The notes beneath the pieces were generated by a model that was not told where the DNA came from, made no database searches, and saw only the letters and a list, made by a program, of their open reading frames with translations. From Physcia stellaris (lineage: Eukaryota > Ascomycota > Lecanoromycetes > Caliciales > Physciaceae): a stretch of DNA of 64,000 bases. Positions 23,904 through 36,211 of this stretch are shown here, one piece after another. Position 1 is the first letter of the stretch. The number at the start of each line of letters is the position of its first letter. Position numbers and translations under genes: made by a program. Where the stretch lies: the NCBI GenBank assembly GCA_018902385.1, contig JABSSW010000012.1, positions 124,001-188,000 of the forward strand. Direction: 5' to 3'.

Positions 23904-25570
23904 ATGGAGCCGCTAGCTTACTATCCGTGGCTTTTGGTTGGTGTTCTAATTGGACTGGGAGCATTGGACACTGTGAGGCGTGTCTTCTTACCACCTCATC
24001 TGCGTAAAGCGCCCAACGGCAAGCGCTGGAAGATGCCTCCTGGCCCTGCTGGAATGGCCTTGTTCGGCAATTTGCTACAATACCGACATGCGCGACGAGA
24101 TGAGGTCGAGCTGAGAAATTATGTCAGTCTCATCATAAGATTCCATGCTGATGGCACGGCAAGCCGCTGACGTGAGACAGCTCCTCGACCTTGGACGCTA
24201 TGGTGAAATGACAACGCTTCATGTAGGATCTAAGACATGGGTCTTCCTCAATACTCGCCGCGTTGTCTCAGAGCTCATTTCCAAACGAGCCAATGCCACT
24301 AACGAGCGCCCCGATATGCCCGTTGCCAGCGGACTAATCAGTCGTGATAATCGATTTGTCTTACACCATACACCCCAGTGGACTGAATCACGACGCATGA
24401 CCCATCATCTGCTCAACGGCTCTGCTTTGAAGCAGTACGGCGAGTGGCAGGAGCTTGAGAGCGTCCAAATGCTAGCCGGATATCTTCAGCAGCCCAAGCA
24501 ATGGTACCGGCATCACTATCGCTACAGCGTTTCGGTCATGCATCGTGTCGTTCTAGGAGAGCGACTGCTCAAGGTGACTCCCGAACTCGATCAACTTCGT
24601 CGAGTCACAGTAGAGTTTCTGACAAGCATCAATGCGAATTGGGTTGATTTTTTCCCTGAGTTGGCACAATTACCAAAATGGATGCAGCCTTGGCGTAAGC
24701 GATACACGAAGATGGGCAAATTCCACCATGATAGCCATTATACCTGGTGGACACCGGTCAAGCAAGCAATCGCGGAGGGCACTGCACCATCTTCCTTTGT
24801 GCGCGACGTTGTACTGAACCCAGATACAAAGTACTCTGGTAACGACGAGCAAGCCATGTTCTTGGCACTATCAACGGTGTCAGCAGGTAGCGACAACCCA
24901 CGCATGGCCATGAATACCTTCGTCATGGCGGCAATCAGCTTCCCGGAAGCATTAAAGCATGCGCGCAAAGAGCTCGATGAAGTTTGCGGCCCACATGCTC
25001 AACGTCTGCCCTGCATAAATGACATGCCTCGCTTGCCATATATGTGCGCATTGGTCAAAGAAGTGCTGCGCTGGCGGCCAACCCTACATCAAGTGCCCCA
25101 ACACATGTCTACTCAAGACATTGACTTTGAGGGCTATTTGTTCCCCGCCGGTACTGAATTCATCGTCAATGGTATCGCAGTTAGCCAAGACTACCCCAAT
25201 GCAGGTGATTTTGATCCAAAGCGCTTCCTGGACGGGAATGAGAGCAACATCCTCCAAGGTCAATGGGCATTTGGCGGCGGTCGACGTGTCTGTGTCGGGT
25301 ACAAGGTTGCCCAGACGGAGCTCTTCGTGGCTTTCGCGCGCCTCATCTATTGCTTTGACTTTGCTGCCGTGAGTGAAGATAATCGATTAGGTCGATGAAG
25401 TGCTAATATCTCCGCAGGCCGGTCCAATTGACAGTGTGAGATTGCGACACAACACACCAGGCGAACCCTTTCCCGTGAGGGTGACTCCTCGAAGCAAGGA
25501 GCATGAGGAACTGATCCTAAAGGAAGCCAATCATTGTGGCGTGCTCGAGTCGGCGGAAGAGGGCTTTTAA
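23904..25570 (+). CDS. cytochrome P450 monooxygenase
   Basis: Three exons (23904-24122, 24181-25368, 25418-25570) joined in phase 0 give 519 residues. An N-terminal membrane anchor (YYPWLLVGVLIGLGAL) precedes the proline-rich PPGPAG hinge. Key P450 marks are all present: AGSDNPR in the I helix, the ExxR motif EVLR in the K helix, FDPKRF, and the heme loop FGGGRRVCVG with the cysteine ligand. The protein would sit on the ER face and oxidise a small lipophilic compound. The start at 23904 has the context CAACCATGG. The first donor, GTCAGT, is uncommon but gives the expected family continuity. Divergent pairing with the UbiA gene suggests that both act on one product, which is inference. Confidence 0.92.
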
Positions 25571-28500
25571 TTGCCTGAACACGTAAGTGGCAAACCATGG
25601 ATAACTCGAATAAGTGCAGGTTGCGATGGGAAGTGAGGAACTATAATTTCCTTGAACTGAATGTGTAGCCCTTAGAACGAGTCATAAGCTCTAAGACGAT
25701 TTTTAAAACAGTCTGAGGGATCGAAAATCATTCCCACAGAGAACGCTGTGGAGAGCGGTCGACTGATGGGATCTGGACTAGCTTCATCTTGTCGGAAGCA
25801 CTCAATACCAGTAGTTGCTCGTAGCAATAGTGGGCGATTGCTGGTACTGCCCAACGATTGAAGAAAAGACTTCCAGTAGCAATTGAAGTAACATCGGCAC
25901 GCTTGGAGCAGACGGCTTCGACAGCTTCCTTCGACATAGCCTGACCCTAACTCTCAGCTTGTTCCAACTGTCTTCCTCGCTATTGTTGACGATGTAAAAA
26001 TCTCTCTAATATCGAATCCGATTACAGCGAGTTTTCTCATCACGTGACGTAATCCAACCAAGCGTCACAGCATCAGCACATTCCGCTCCACGAGAGGTAA
26101 TCACTGTGGACACAGTTCAAAAATCCTTGTTTGCTACGATTCGAGTACTTGCGAATTGTCTTGCTTTCTGGAACCAACCATCGTGATTGAGCTGTAGATT
26201 CCTTCCCCTGGCATCGCCCAACAGACCTCTACGGCTCTCTTCTTAGCCTCTAACCATCTCGTCTCGTCCCGTCTTGTGTTCCGACATACGATAGTATTCT
26301 GGATAGTAGTAGACCGATCTCCTAGCCTCCAAAATGCCTAAACCAAACCCAAGAAACGACATGCTCCAAAAACGCAGGCACGACGAAAGCGAAGCCCAAG
26401 AACGGGGAAAAAAGGAAGAAAACACGGCAACAACCGCATCGCAGCTGAAAACATCAAGCAGTTGATTTTGGGTGAGGAGATCGAAGTCGAGAGGCAGAAA
26501 TTAGCACCTTTTTGCTAAAAGGGGTTCTTTCCACTTGACTCCTATGCACTTCGATTCCCCCCTTCATCCTCCCCATTCCTCTCCCCATCCGCTTTCCTCT
26601 TTCCTCTTCCCCCATTTTCCTCACGACCAAGTCCAATTTCCTGGCACTGATCACGGTCTCGAAGCCGGGGATCCTGGGTGCGGCACTGGGAGGCCGAATT
26701 GGAGATTGCGAGTGTTCACGGGCGCGAACATGACGGGATGGATTGCATATTGATTAGATCTTGTTTGCGTGTGTGCTTTTTGGTTGGGGAGAGCAGAGGA
26801 GTGAGGTAGTGAGTGCTGGAGAAGCAGGAAGATCAACTTCTCGCCGAGCGGAAGCACACAGCTACGAAATACGTAACAGAGGTAGTTGTTCTACGGCGAT
26901 GGAGTTAAGGACTGGTTAAATTCTAGACCAGTCTTTGGATGTCTATAATGAAAAAATTGATTGGAGCTCCGCTTTTGAATGCGAAGTGTAAGCAGTCGTC
27001 TATCTTTCGCTCTGGGCTATCTCTATCTAGCAGCCCTGAGATTCGATCCTTCGCATAGCCCAACACCCTTCTGTTCTCGGTGCCCAGTGGTAGGGAAAGC
27101 GGCCTTATTGTCATTGCGAATTGATTCGAGACCCCACGAGTATGCTCATTTGTACCGATAACGGATTTTCGGCACAGTATCTGTTGCGATATCGTTGAGG
27201 CGTATGTGGGTCCATTGAAACTGTTGGGGCCGGAGTTGGGCTTTTGGGTTTTGTTTTGGGTGCTGTGAATAGAGCTGTGAGGAGATACAGCTGTGATGGA
27301 GGTGAAGCCACGGATAAACTCACCGAGGCCAAATGTTCCTCATGTTGTTGATATTGGCGGGCTCGACAGAAGCTTGTGCTCGAGGGTTTCGTATGCTTTT
27401 ATCGCCCGAACAACAGCGACCGGGTTGAATGTCCCCAACCTCGTTTCCTCGGGACAAGCAGTTCCAAAAGTCTTAATAGCATGTTAGAAGTGCATCACGT
27501 GGAGCTTGGTGGAAGTTCAAGTTATTAGGCTCAAGGTCCGTGATATTTTCTCTTCACAACGCCTTGCTTCTCATCCCTAATATCGAAGCTCAGACTCCAA
27601 ACCCCGGATTACCTCATGATGTCCTTAACACGCAGCAATGTATCGGCTGCGGCCAACCATGGTAAATGCTTGGGAGAAGCGTGATTCGATTGCAACCAGC
27701 AGCCACCGTAGGCCTACTCGAGACCATTTTGCGGGATGGTCGAGTTGAAGCCATTGACTACTGCATCTCTGAAAACGGCGTGATGGGCATTGACAATGCT
27801 GATACGAACGTATCTGGGTAGATGATCATTTGCCAATTTACTAGGGTGAGTTCAGTGAGGAACCCGCATAGACGTCGTAGGAATAGGCACAGAGGTCGGT
27901 AGAGGCGGGTGGCGGACAGGGCTCGGATAGCGGCGGTTGCTTTGTGTGGTTAGTGAGCGTTACTGTTACTGCGATAGTAGAAGACGCATGTTCATTTACT
28001 TAGCGAGGACCCGAAAGAGCCGCACGAGCAGCTGCTCCGTCTGCTTCTATAATCCGTTTAGCTCTGTTCGGGGACAGACCAAGCGGCGTTCCAAGCCCAC
28101 GCGGCAAAAGCATGAGAGCATCGCAAGGAATATATCAACGCGACTCGCATCATTCTTTGCCATGTTACCGTCAAGTGCGACGTCGCAGAGGAAGGATGCC
28201 ATGTGCAGGTGCTCTGACTGCAGGTTCAAGGCACGTGGTAATATGTACTTGAACCGCGCTGGAGCGGCTGTCGCCAAATGCTCGAAAGGATTGGTGTGAT
28301 CGAACATCGCAAGGTTCCCATTCGACGGTGGCAAGAGGCGACTCTAGAATGTTGCCGACAGTTTCACGAGCCGCGAGAATGTTTACCTATGTCTCAGATC
28401 CTGCATGCGCTGTAGTATTGTGCTCTGTGCGCGCCATAGAGCCGTTCTTTCCCCACACAAAACGGCTGCAATGTCCATCATGCTAATCTTAAGCCATTCT

Positions 28501-28638
28501 CGTCATTGTGCAGTGGATTTCTACTGTAACTATCTTCCACCTCTCTTGATCGTCCTTGGGAAATTGCTCAATTCGGTCACTTGCGTTTTTCGCTGGTTGT
28601 TAGTGAGACCAATTCGGCCACCTTCGAAGTCGACAACG
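25571..28638. other. gene-poor 3 kb, nothing supportable
   Basis: Only short frames are found, none with domain or splice support. The plus strand at about 26334-26520 encodes a lysine-, arginine- and glutamate-rich stretch in two frames, which could be the tail of an unrecognised gene. A minus-strand frame at 28047-28334 (about 85 codons from an internal ATG) has ordinary amino-acid composition but no known motif. Confidence 0.45.
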
Positions 28639-29967
28639 ATGAAGACTTTAGGCATTATCCTCGGTGCACTACACTGCGCCGCCGCCCTCACCACACCCAA
28701 ATATGGCAGTAGTTGCAGGAATATCACCTTCACTGTTCAAGCCTCTGCTACTAACCTAATCGTGGACAAGCCATTGGATTCCGACCTCAGCAGCACGGAC
28801 AAAGTGAATGCTTACCTTCAGGCACTTCCAGTGACAGTTATCAACGGTCTTCCAGGTAAACGAGGTGGCATATTCAAATTGGCCGCCTTGTATTGCATTC
28901 CTCAATTTCCTGCAAGCCATTTCCAAGGACGTTTCTCCCCGACGGGCGATGTTCCTCTGCAGATCTTGCTCCATGGAAGTACCTGTAAGTACACTTGAGG
29001 CTTCACTATAATGTACTGCAAGGAGAAGATAGCCGGTGTAGAACAAAAGTGGTATTCAAGACAGGAGATGTTGCAAGTATGGTGATACTGACCTTGTTCG
29101 CTGATAGACACCAAGGAATACTGGAGTCGTGGTGCTTGGGGCGATTCAAACTCGTCATACTCTTGGTCATGGGCCGCAGGTGCTGCTGGATATGCCACAC
29201 TAGCAATTGATAAAATAGGATCGGGGCTGTCATCCCATCCTGACCCAATACTCGACGTGCAACTGCCTCTGCACATAGAAACCATCCACGCACTGATCAC
29301 GCAAATAAAAGCGGGAAGGACCAAGATCGCCAAACCGAAAACGGTGATACTCGTAGGGCATGCGTCTGGTTCCAATCTTGCGGCATCCCTAGCTGAAACC
29401 TATCCCAAAGATGTTGATGCCTTGGTTTTAACTGCTTACACTTCGGGATCGTCCATCAACCAAAGTCTCTCACTGGCCCAACAGTACGCGCCAGCTGCGA
29501 TCAGCGACCCTCAACGATTTGGAAATCTGTCTTACGGCTATCTTCTCTCGGGATCCGTCGCTGCTCGCACCGCTGCTCTTTACTATGAAGGACACTACGA
29601 TCCCACTATCGCACTTAATGATTATGCCAGCAGAGGTGTCCATGCGCTTGGCGAAAGGTTTGACCTTGGCCCAAAGACTCAGCCTGATTACAAAGGAAAG
29701 GTTCTGGTCGTTACTGGTGCAAATGATCAATTTGTCTGTGGAGCAGCCCAAGCGCAGCAGTGCTCGCTCGTACCCGATGCTATCATGAACGTCAACGCTA
29801 CCTTCCCGTCAAGTACTGGCTTCGAATACTACATGCCGCAAACTGGTCGGAGTATCAATTGGCATTATAATTCTCTCATAACGTTCGATGTCACCTTTCA
29901 AAAGTTGGATTATCTGATCGGGAGATCCAGTGCGGGATGGAGAGTAGCTATGGAGGGTAGCTCTTGA
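28639..29967 (+). CDS. secreted alpha/beta hydrolase, nucleophile changed
   Basis: Two exons (28639-28984 and 29108-29967) joined in phase give 401 residues. The N-terminus MKTLGIILGALHCAAALTTP is a signal peptide. Family marks include LQILLHGSTYTKEYW near residue 110, the strand-nucleophile region VILVGHASGSN near 195, the acid-loop region VLVVTGANDQFVC and the late histidine region INWHYNS. In relatives the elbow reads GHSxGS with serine as nucleophile. Here the codon at 29362-29364 is GCG (alanine), followed by a serine one residue later. The enzyme may be inactive or use a shifted serine. The frame is otherwise intact and the fold appears kept. A lipase or esterase role is therefore uncertain despite the family match. 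Confidence 0.85.
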
Positions 29968-30491
29968 GAGTAGCTACTCAAGATCTGGTTGAATATGAAA
30001 GGGTAAGAGTACCGGCCTTTTCCTAGCTGAAAATAGTCAAGCCATGATCGGAGGTAACAGAAAGTCCTTGGACTTTGGCTCGGTAGAAGTTGGCGCAAAC
30101 AGATCACTATCAACCAGCGCCGCTTTGCGTACTGCTTGTGGCCTCATTTCTTTGCGTTGGGTGTAGCTAAGGGCAGGCATCCGGACAGAGTGATGGCTGT
30201 TAACAAGCGTGCTGTGTACGGACAGATCACTCACAGTTTCAATCTCCACTTTTGGTGACGTGCGGAGTTGATTCGAGTCGCGTCTAGGTTCTCAGAATTA
30301 GAAATAACAGCTGTACGAACATAAGCGTCATTGACAAGCTCGTTGAGGGCTGATCCAACACTCACATTGGTGACAGCCCGAATTAGTAGAGGTGGTGCAA
30401 ATTATGCGATTCAAGTCTTCTCGGCATCTCCACTCACCCTTCCTAGGCCCTTGATAGATAGGTGGATGTGCTTAAAAACACTCTGGTTGAT
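29968..30491. other. spacer, no gene
   Basis: Convergent 3' ends of the hydrolase and PheRS genes face each other here. I see no coding signal or repeat. Confidence 0.5.
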
Positions 30492-32405
30492 CTAGTCCTT
30501 TTCCAAGCGGACAGCTGGGTTGCTCTCTATGAAGCTCAGCTCTACCTTATGTCCGAGAAGCTCCCTGATATTCTTCACCCCGTACCTAGCGAACACCTTA
30601 GAAACCGTCTTCGTTGAAGGGTTGACTGACTTACTTGATCATTGTTGGCCTCTCCAGACTCAGTCCCCATCCATAGACTCGCATATCCTTTGGCAAGCCC
30701 ATGGGTTCAAGCATTTCAGCTCGGAACATACCACTATTCCCAATTTCCACCCATTTGCCAAGTCCAGCATGGTAGCTGAAGATCTCCAGACTTGGTTCGG
30801 TGTATGGATTGTATGCGGGCTTGAATCTTAAATTATGTATACCCATCTTGGCGAAGAAAACTTCCATGAACCCTATAAGACCTCCAAGTGAAAGATTCCA
30901 ATCGGCTATTACCCCCTCCACTTGGTGAAACTCTGCAAGATGTGTGGCGTCGACTGATTCATTGCGGAAAACTCTATCAATGGAGAAGTAGCGGGCAGGA
31001 CGCGGGTTGGCGGCAAGTTGGCGAAGCATGTAGGTAGAAGTCGCGGTGGTGTGGGTACGGAGTACAAGCCGAAGAGACTCGTCTTCTTTCCAAGGGTATC
31101 GATACCCAATCGAACCGTATTTGCCATTTTCGTGTGTTTCTTTAACGTTATCCCAATACTCTTCATAGTCCTGCGACTGCTTCCGGTTGTTGGTTTCTGA
31201 AGCGTTGGAGCCATTGGGAAGGTGCTGTTGCTGTCGTTGCGGGCCACGAGGCTTGTCGGCTTTTGCAGGATCTGAAATGAAGAAGGTGTCCTGCATATCT
31301 CGTGCGGGATGTTGTTGAGGTACGAAGAGAGCGTCGAAATTCCAAAAACCAGTCTCAACATAGCTGTGGAATAGTCAGCGATAGACATGGCATTCGAGGG
31401 ATGCAGGCACACCAATTGGTCGGCATTTCTTCGAAGCCCATTTCAAAGAATATTTGTCGGAACTCTTGCCTAACTTTGTTCACTATAGTCGAAGATTAGC
31501 AGCAGGTAGTCAGAGGGACGGGAAAACCCGCACGTGGATGTAATGCTCCACTTATCGTAAGTGCTCCTTTGGACTGGAAATTGTACGGCTTGAGCTGCAC
31601 TGTCTTCCATTCGCCGCTGTCCCAGCATCAGTACTGATTTTGCCTACTGTCAATGTATCACCGTATTTACCTAGCCAGCATGTCCGCTGTCAAATCGGTC
31701 TCTTCCTTGATATATTCTTTCGAGTATTTCGGCCCCTTACTTATTATGTAGAAACGCGCCTTCCGCATAATAACCAAGCTTCTTTTCGCCAATGCACTTA
31801 TGGCTTGGCCCTTCTCGTCTTTGGGTAATGTTCGTGTTTTCTGGATGACTAGGAGTTGCTCCCTTGTCGCATCGGTTATACCTTCAACCTATAATTTGGT
31901 CAACTACCGCACTCCTTCAATATGGAGAAAAGCACATACTTTTGCCTTGAGCTTGTCTTTGTCCTTATAGATCCAGCCTGCTTTGAAAGCTTGCCCTTTG
32001 CCAAATTTCAAGAGCTCATCACGTTTTTTCCCTTCAGCCTGAGCTACTTTTAGTTTTATCCCCATAAGCTTCCTGTCGAAGCAGCATACAATGATCTGCA
32101 CGTACAGGCAGGTCTGGAATGTTTGCAGGCAAATCCGTAAGCGTTAAGCCCGCCGCCGCTTTCTGTACTGCCTCAAAGACCCTGGCTTCGTGACTGCCAT
32201 TAACGACGATGTCTTCACCCTCAGGCGTCAAGAACCATCCGCTGTCGTCTTTTTGTTCAAAAACCACCATGTTCCTGGAAGCCAGCCGTCGAAGTTCGCT
32301 GTCAATGGTTTCTGAAGGCACAGAGGGAAAGGCATTATCGCTCCTGACTGAATCTTGGGTTTGAGACAGCACCTCAAGAATTTGGAAGGTCAAATCGGTA
32401 GCCAT
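30492..32405 (-). CDS. FRS2: cytosolic phenylalanine-tRNA ligase alpha subunit
   Basis: Seven exons in consistent phase give 530 residues: 32405-32106, 32038-31940, 31888-31671, 31616-31534, 31482-31413, 31363-30635 and 30585-30492. The enzyme charges tRNA-Phe as an alpha2-beta2 complex in the cytosol. The N-terminal half carries small winged-helix DNA/RNA-binding-like modules, with [20 protein letters not shown] and TDLTADMLA. The class II catalytic core then shows [50 protein letters not shown] (motif 2 region), [26 protein letters not shown] and the motif 3 helix GWGLSLERP. The short last exon ends in [16 protein letters not shown], as in fungal orthologues. A hydrophilic insertion of about 40 residues follows the ARD segment and is usual in fungi. 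It is a single-copy housekeeping gene with no sign of damage. Confidence 0.95.
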
Positions 32406-32734
32406 CTGAGGGGGCCTATATCGTAATTCCAGTATTTGTGTACGCAGAAGAAGGCTGGTCGCAGTGCGAGTGCTGCTGAGTCAAGGTGAGATTTATGTCG
32501 CGTCCTTGGCGGTAGGTCTTGGCATTTAGGCCAAAGTGGGATTATCTTATCTTATCTTATCTTTGGCCAAGGTGGCCAGAACATCTCAGCCATTTAGATC
32601 AACAAAGACGTGCGAATTCTTTCCTTCATTCACCCCACCTACCTTGTATTCATCGTCTCACAGTCGCATTTCAATATTCTTCTTTCCTCACATATTGCAA
32701 CTTCTGCCCTCAATGTGCCCTTTTCCCAACGGTG
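32406..32734. promoter_or_regulatory. divergent promoter with GATA-box hairpin
   Basis: This 329-base gap separates the start codons of PheRS alpha and the EDEM gene. It holds four tandem TTATC units (GATAA on the other strand) at about 32542-32562. They are framed by GGCCAAAG at 32529-32536 and its exact inverse CTTTGGCC at 32561-32568. GATA-factor binding is plausible, and co-regulation is inference. Confidence 0.5.
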
Positions 32735-35700
32735 ATGCTCCTAAGATGTCTACTACGGAAAGAGGCAACCACCTTGCGTCTTCTGCCATGTCTCCTCATC
32801 CTTATCATCTGGGTCGTTGGAGGTCGGTGTATGAGCGATCTCGAGATTCAGGAACTGAGGTTCGTCTTCGAACACTTAAAACATTGAGAATGGTTTCTGA
32901 CTAGTCCCCGCAGACTGGAGGCTGAGCACATGTTCTACCATGGATACGAAAACTACATCAAGCATGCATTTCCAGAAGACGAACTACGACCTCTGACTTG
33001 CAAACCTTTGACAAGAGATCGCGCCAACCCCGCTCACATTGAACTTAATGATGCTCTTGGCAACTATTCACTGACCCTAATTGACAGCCTCTCAACCTTG
33101 GCCATTCTCGCCTCATCCCCCTCTGCAGGCTCTGATAGGAGGAAGAGGGCTCTAGACTACTTTCAGACTGGAGTAGCAGCCCTCGTGGAGCAATACGGTG
33201 ATGGGTCCGACGGGCCCGAAAGGAAGGGTGCACGGGCGAATGGCTTCGACGTCGATAGCAAAGTCCAGGTCTTCGAGACTGTCATACGAGGTGTTGGGGG
33301 CCTCTTGAGCGCACATCTTTTCGCAGTCGGAGAACTGCCTATGGGTGGGTACACGCCCAGTTGGAGTAGGACTGAGGATGGGGACGGTCTGCGTGATCAG
33401 ATTCAATGGGCAAACAGCTTCAATTACAATGGACAACTTTTAAGACTTGCTCTAGACTTGGCGACACGATTACTACCAGCATTTCAGACTGCGACCGGCA
33501 TACCCTACCCTCGAGTCAACTTGCGCGATGGTGTACCATTCTACTCAAACTCACCTTTGAACCAGAACGCAGAGACGGGTAGCTGTCGCGTCGGCCAACA
33601 ATCTGCCGTCGAGCTGACAGAGACATGTAGCGCAGGTGCCGGTAGTTTAGTACTGGAATTTACCACGCTAAGTCGCCTTACTGGTCTGCCAATTTTCGAG
33701 CAGGCAGCTAAACGAGCCTTCTGGTCGATTTGGGAAAGGAGGAGCGCTATTGGGCTGATCGGGTCGGGAATTGATGCAGAAAGCGGACAATGGACTAGTC
33801 CTTATACTGGGATTGGCGCCGGTATTGACAGCTTCTTCGAGTACGCTGCGAAGTCTTACATCCTGCTGTCCGGCGCTTATGAGACGGATCCAGCCACTAC
33901 GGATATCCCATCTCGGACAACCAGCGATGCTCAGGAGCTTCCTGGAAGTCAACTTGGCGCCGAAGATTTCCTTCATGTCTGGGAAGCTTCCCATTCTGCT
34001 ATCACACGACATCTTCGTCGAGGTGACAACTTTATACATCCGCATTACATCCAGGGAGATTTATACACCGGCGCTGCGCGAGGCTTCTGGTTTGATAGCT
34101 TAAGTGCGTTCTATCCTGGTTTGTTGACACTTACCGGTAAAGTAGAAGAAGCCACGCAAGCCCATCTCTTGCTGACAGCACTTTGGACACGCTATTCTGC
34201 GTTGCCAGAAAGATGGTCTGTAACCTCTGGTAGCATCGAAGGTGGCCTGAACTGGTGGGGAGGCAGACCAGAGTTCATCGAGTCGACGTACTATCTGTAC
34301 CGAGCAACCAAGGATCCGTGGTATCTCCATGTTGGCGAGATGGTGCTCCGCGACATCAAGCGAAGATGTTGGGCCAAGTGCGGCTGGGCTGGTATCCAAG
34401 ACGTGCGTACTGGTGAGCGAAGCGACCGCATGGAGAGCTTCTTCCTCGGCGAGACCACCAAATATTTGATGCTTCTGTTTGATCCCGATCATCCTCTGAA
34501 TAACATGGATTCTTCCTTCGTTTTCAGTACGGAAGGTCATCCCTTGATCCTACCTCGGCCAAGCGCATCGATATCACCACGTACGAAAGTCTCGCGCCTA
34601 AGAGCCCCTTACACTGAAGCCAAGGACATGGGAACTTGCTCTGTTCCACCGTCTCCTCTTCCATTCACTCTCTCTGCAACAGCTGCTCGCCGGGATGTTT
34701 TCCATGCTGCAAACCTCGCTCGCTTACATCTTATGCCAAAACCCGAAAACATCGAGTCTCCTCTTGTCGAATATTCCAGCGACCATCCCAGCATATCTAT
34801 GTCGGACGTGCGTTCTCCGTCCAACTACACCTATTTTCCCTGGACACTACCTCCCGAGTTAGTCCCATGGAACGCAACATGTTCGGTCATCACTCCACGT
34901 CCAACCTTCGACATCACCTTTCCTTCGAACCCCAGCACTGTTCTCTCGCCCGGTACACTACAACGCGTGCTCAACGGCATATTGATCAACTCAATGTCCG
35001 GTATCCGCTTCGGTATGATTCAAGACTCATCGCTTAGCACTGAGGACGGTAGCGGTGATCTTTTCAGGGTACAGGCTATCAACAACATCCTCCTTGGAAA
35101 AGACGAAAAGGTTTTCCTCCCTAGAGAAGTAATTTCCGACTCCGTCAGCCCTCAAGATCCGAATTTTGAGCGGGTCCGTGACACTTCCATTTTGGATCTT
35201 GTAATTGATATCCATTCTCCATCCACAGGTCCTCCAACAGGGTCCAGCAGCAACACTTCAACAGCTGCACATCCCAATGTCCCTACTACCGAAGACATCC
35301 TCGCAGCGGCGGCCGTTGCCTCTACAGATATGACCCCTGACGCAGATCCCTCACCTATCCTTCTCGCCCTCTCGTCTCTTTTTGCACAGATGCACTCTCT
35401 TCTTCCCTCGGCCTACCCTCCAGCGATACCATCAGCTACTCCACCGTCTAGTCCTGCACCGCTGATAAGAAAGTATATCCCCGCAATACTTCCCACTGGT
35501 CTCGGAGCTGCGCCGCTCCCAGATGTTGAAGAAGCGCTTGGCCCTGACATTGCTGGAAATCCGCAGGGTACCCTCATATACAGTACTGTCCACGTTACCG
35601 ACATCAACTGCGACACCCCACTCTCCGCATCGATAGTCAAGACCCACCAAGTGCTCGTGCTGCGTAGGGGTGTTTGCAGCTTTTCACGGAAGCTGCAAAA

Positions 35701-36211
35701 TATCCCCAGCTACGCGCCATCTCGCGCTGCACTGCAGCTCGTTATCATCGTTTCTGCTGCCGAAGACGATGATCTGCCCGAGGAAAATCCTAGAAGCAAA
35801 GAAGACGGTGTGTCAGAAGACCACCTCATTAGACCTCTACTGGACACGACTCAAACCACGCCAAAGGGCTTACCCCGTAGGAACCCGATACCGATGGTTA
35901 TGGTTGGTGGAGGAGAGACGACGATGGAGATGTTTAGGACTGCTACTGGCGTGGGCGTGAAAAGGCGATGGAGAGTAAGGGCCAGGGGGTGGAGGTGGGA
36001 AATCTTATCATTACTTGAGTATGCACAGATTCCATCAAGGCTCAATATGAAGTCCAATACATCTAGAGAGACGCTCATGAAAGCCAGTAGTGGTGATCGA
36101 AAGCTACAATCATTCAAAGGTAGCTGTTCTTTCTGGAGAGACCAAGCTTTGACTTCTCTTTTTGGACATAAACGCCAGAATGTCTCCCCGCGTGCCATCG
36201 ACTGGGTATAA
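32735..36211 (+). CDS. GH47 EDEM/Mnl1-type alpha-mannosidase-like protein
   Basis: Exon 1 (32735-32859) encodes a signal peptide or anchor (LLPCLLILIIWVV). Exon 2 (32914-36211) continues in phase, for 1140 residues. The protein belongs to glycoside hydrolase family 47 in the ER-degradation branch, which trims mannose from misfolded glycoproteins to mark them for ERAD. GH47 spans about residues 40-560, with MFYHGYENYIKHAFPEDELR, VFETVIRGVGG (catalytic Glu region), IESTYYLYRATKDPWY and ESFFLGETTKYLMLLFD. Near residue 960 a protease-associated (PA)-like domain is seen (VLVLRRGVCSFSRKLQN), as in EDEM3 and fungal Mnl1. The last 60-70 residues look foreign to the family. In the next reading frame the segment near 35970-36017 reads VEVGNLIIT before a stop, resembling the usual hydrophobic end. 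A late frameshift or sequence error is likely. Confidence 0.9.

Noticed and set aside
17674-25570. A single biosynthetic cluster including the PTH11-like receptor
   Set aside because: 2.7 kb of empty DNA separates the receptor from the UbiA gene and no shared regulator or core synthase is present.
26334-26520. Lys/Arg/Glu-rich stretch open in two frames
   Set aside because: Suggestive of a basic protein tail, but there is no gene model, start or homologue I could name.
28047-28334. Minus-strand frame of about 85-95 codons
   Set aside because: Composition is plausible but there is no motif and no neighbouring exon that joins it.
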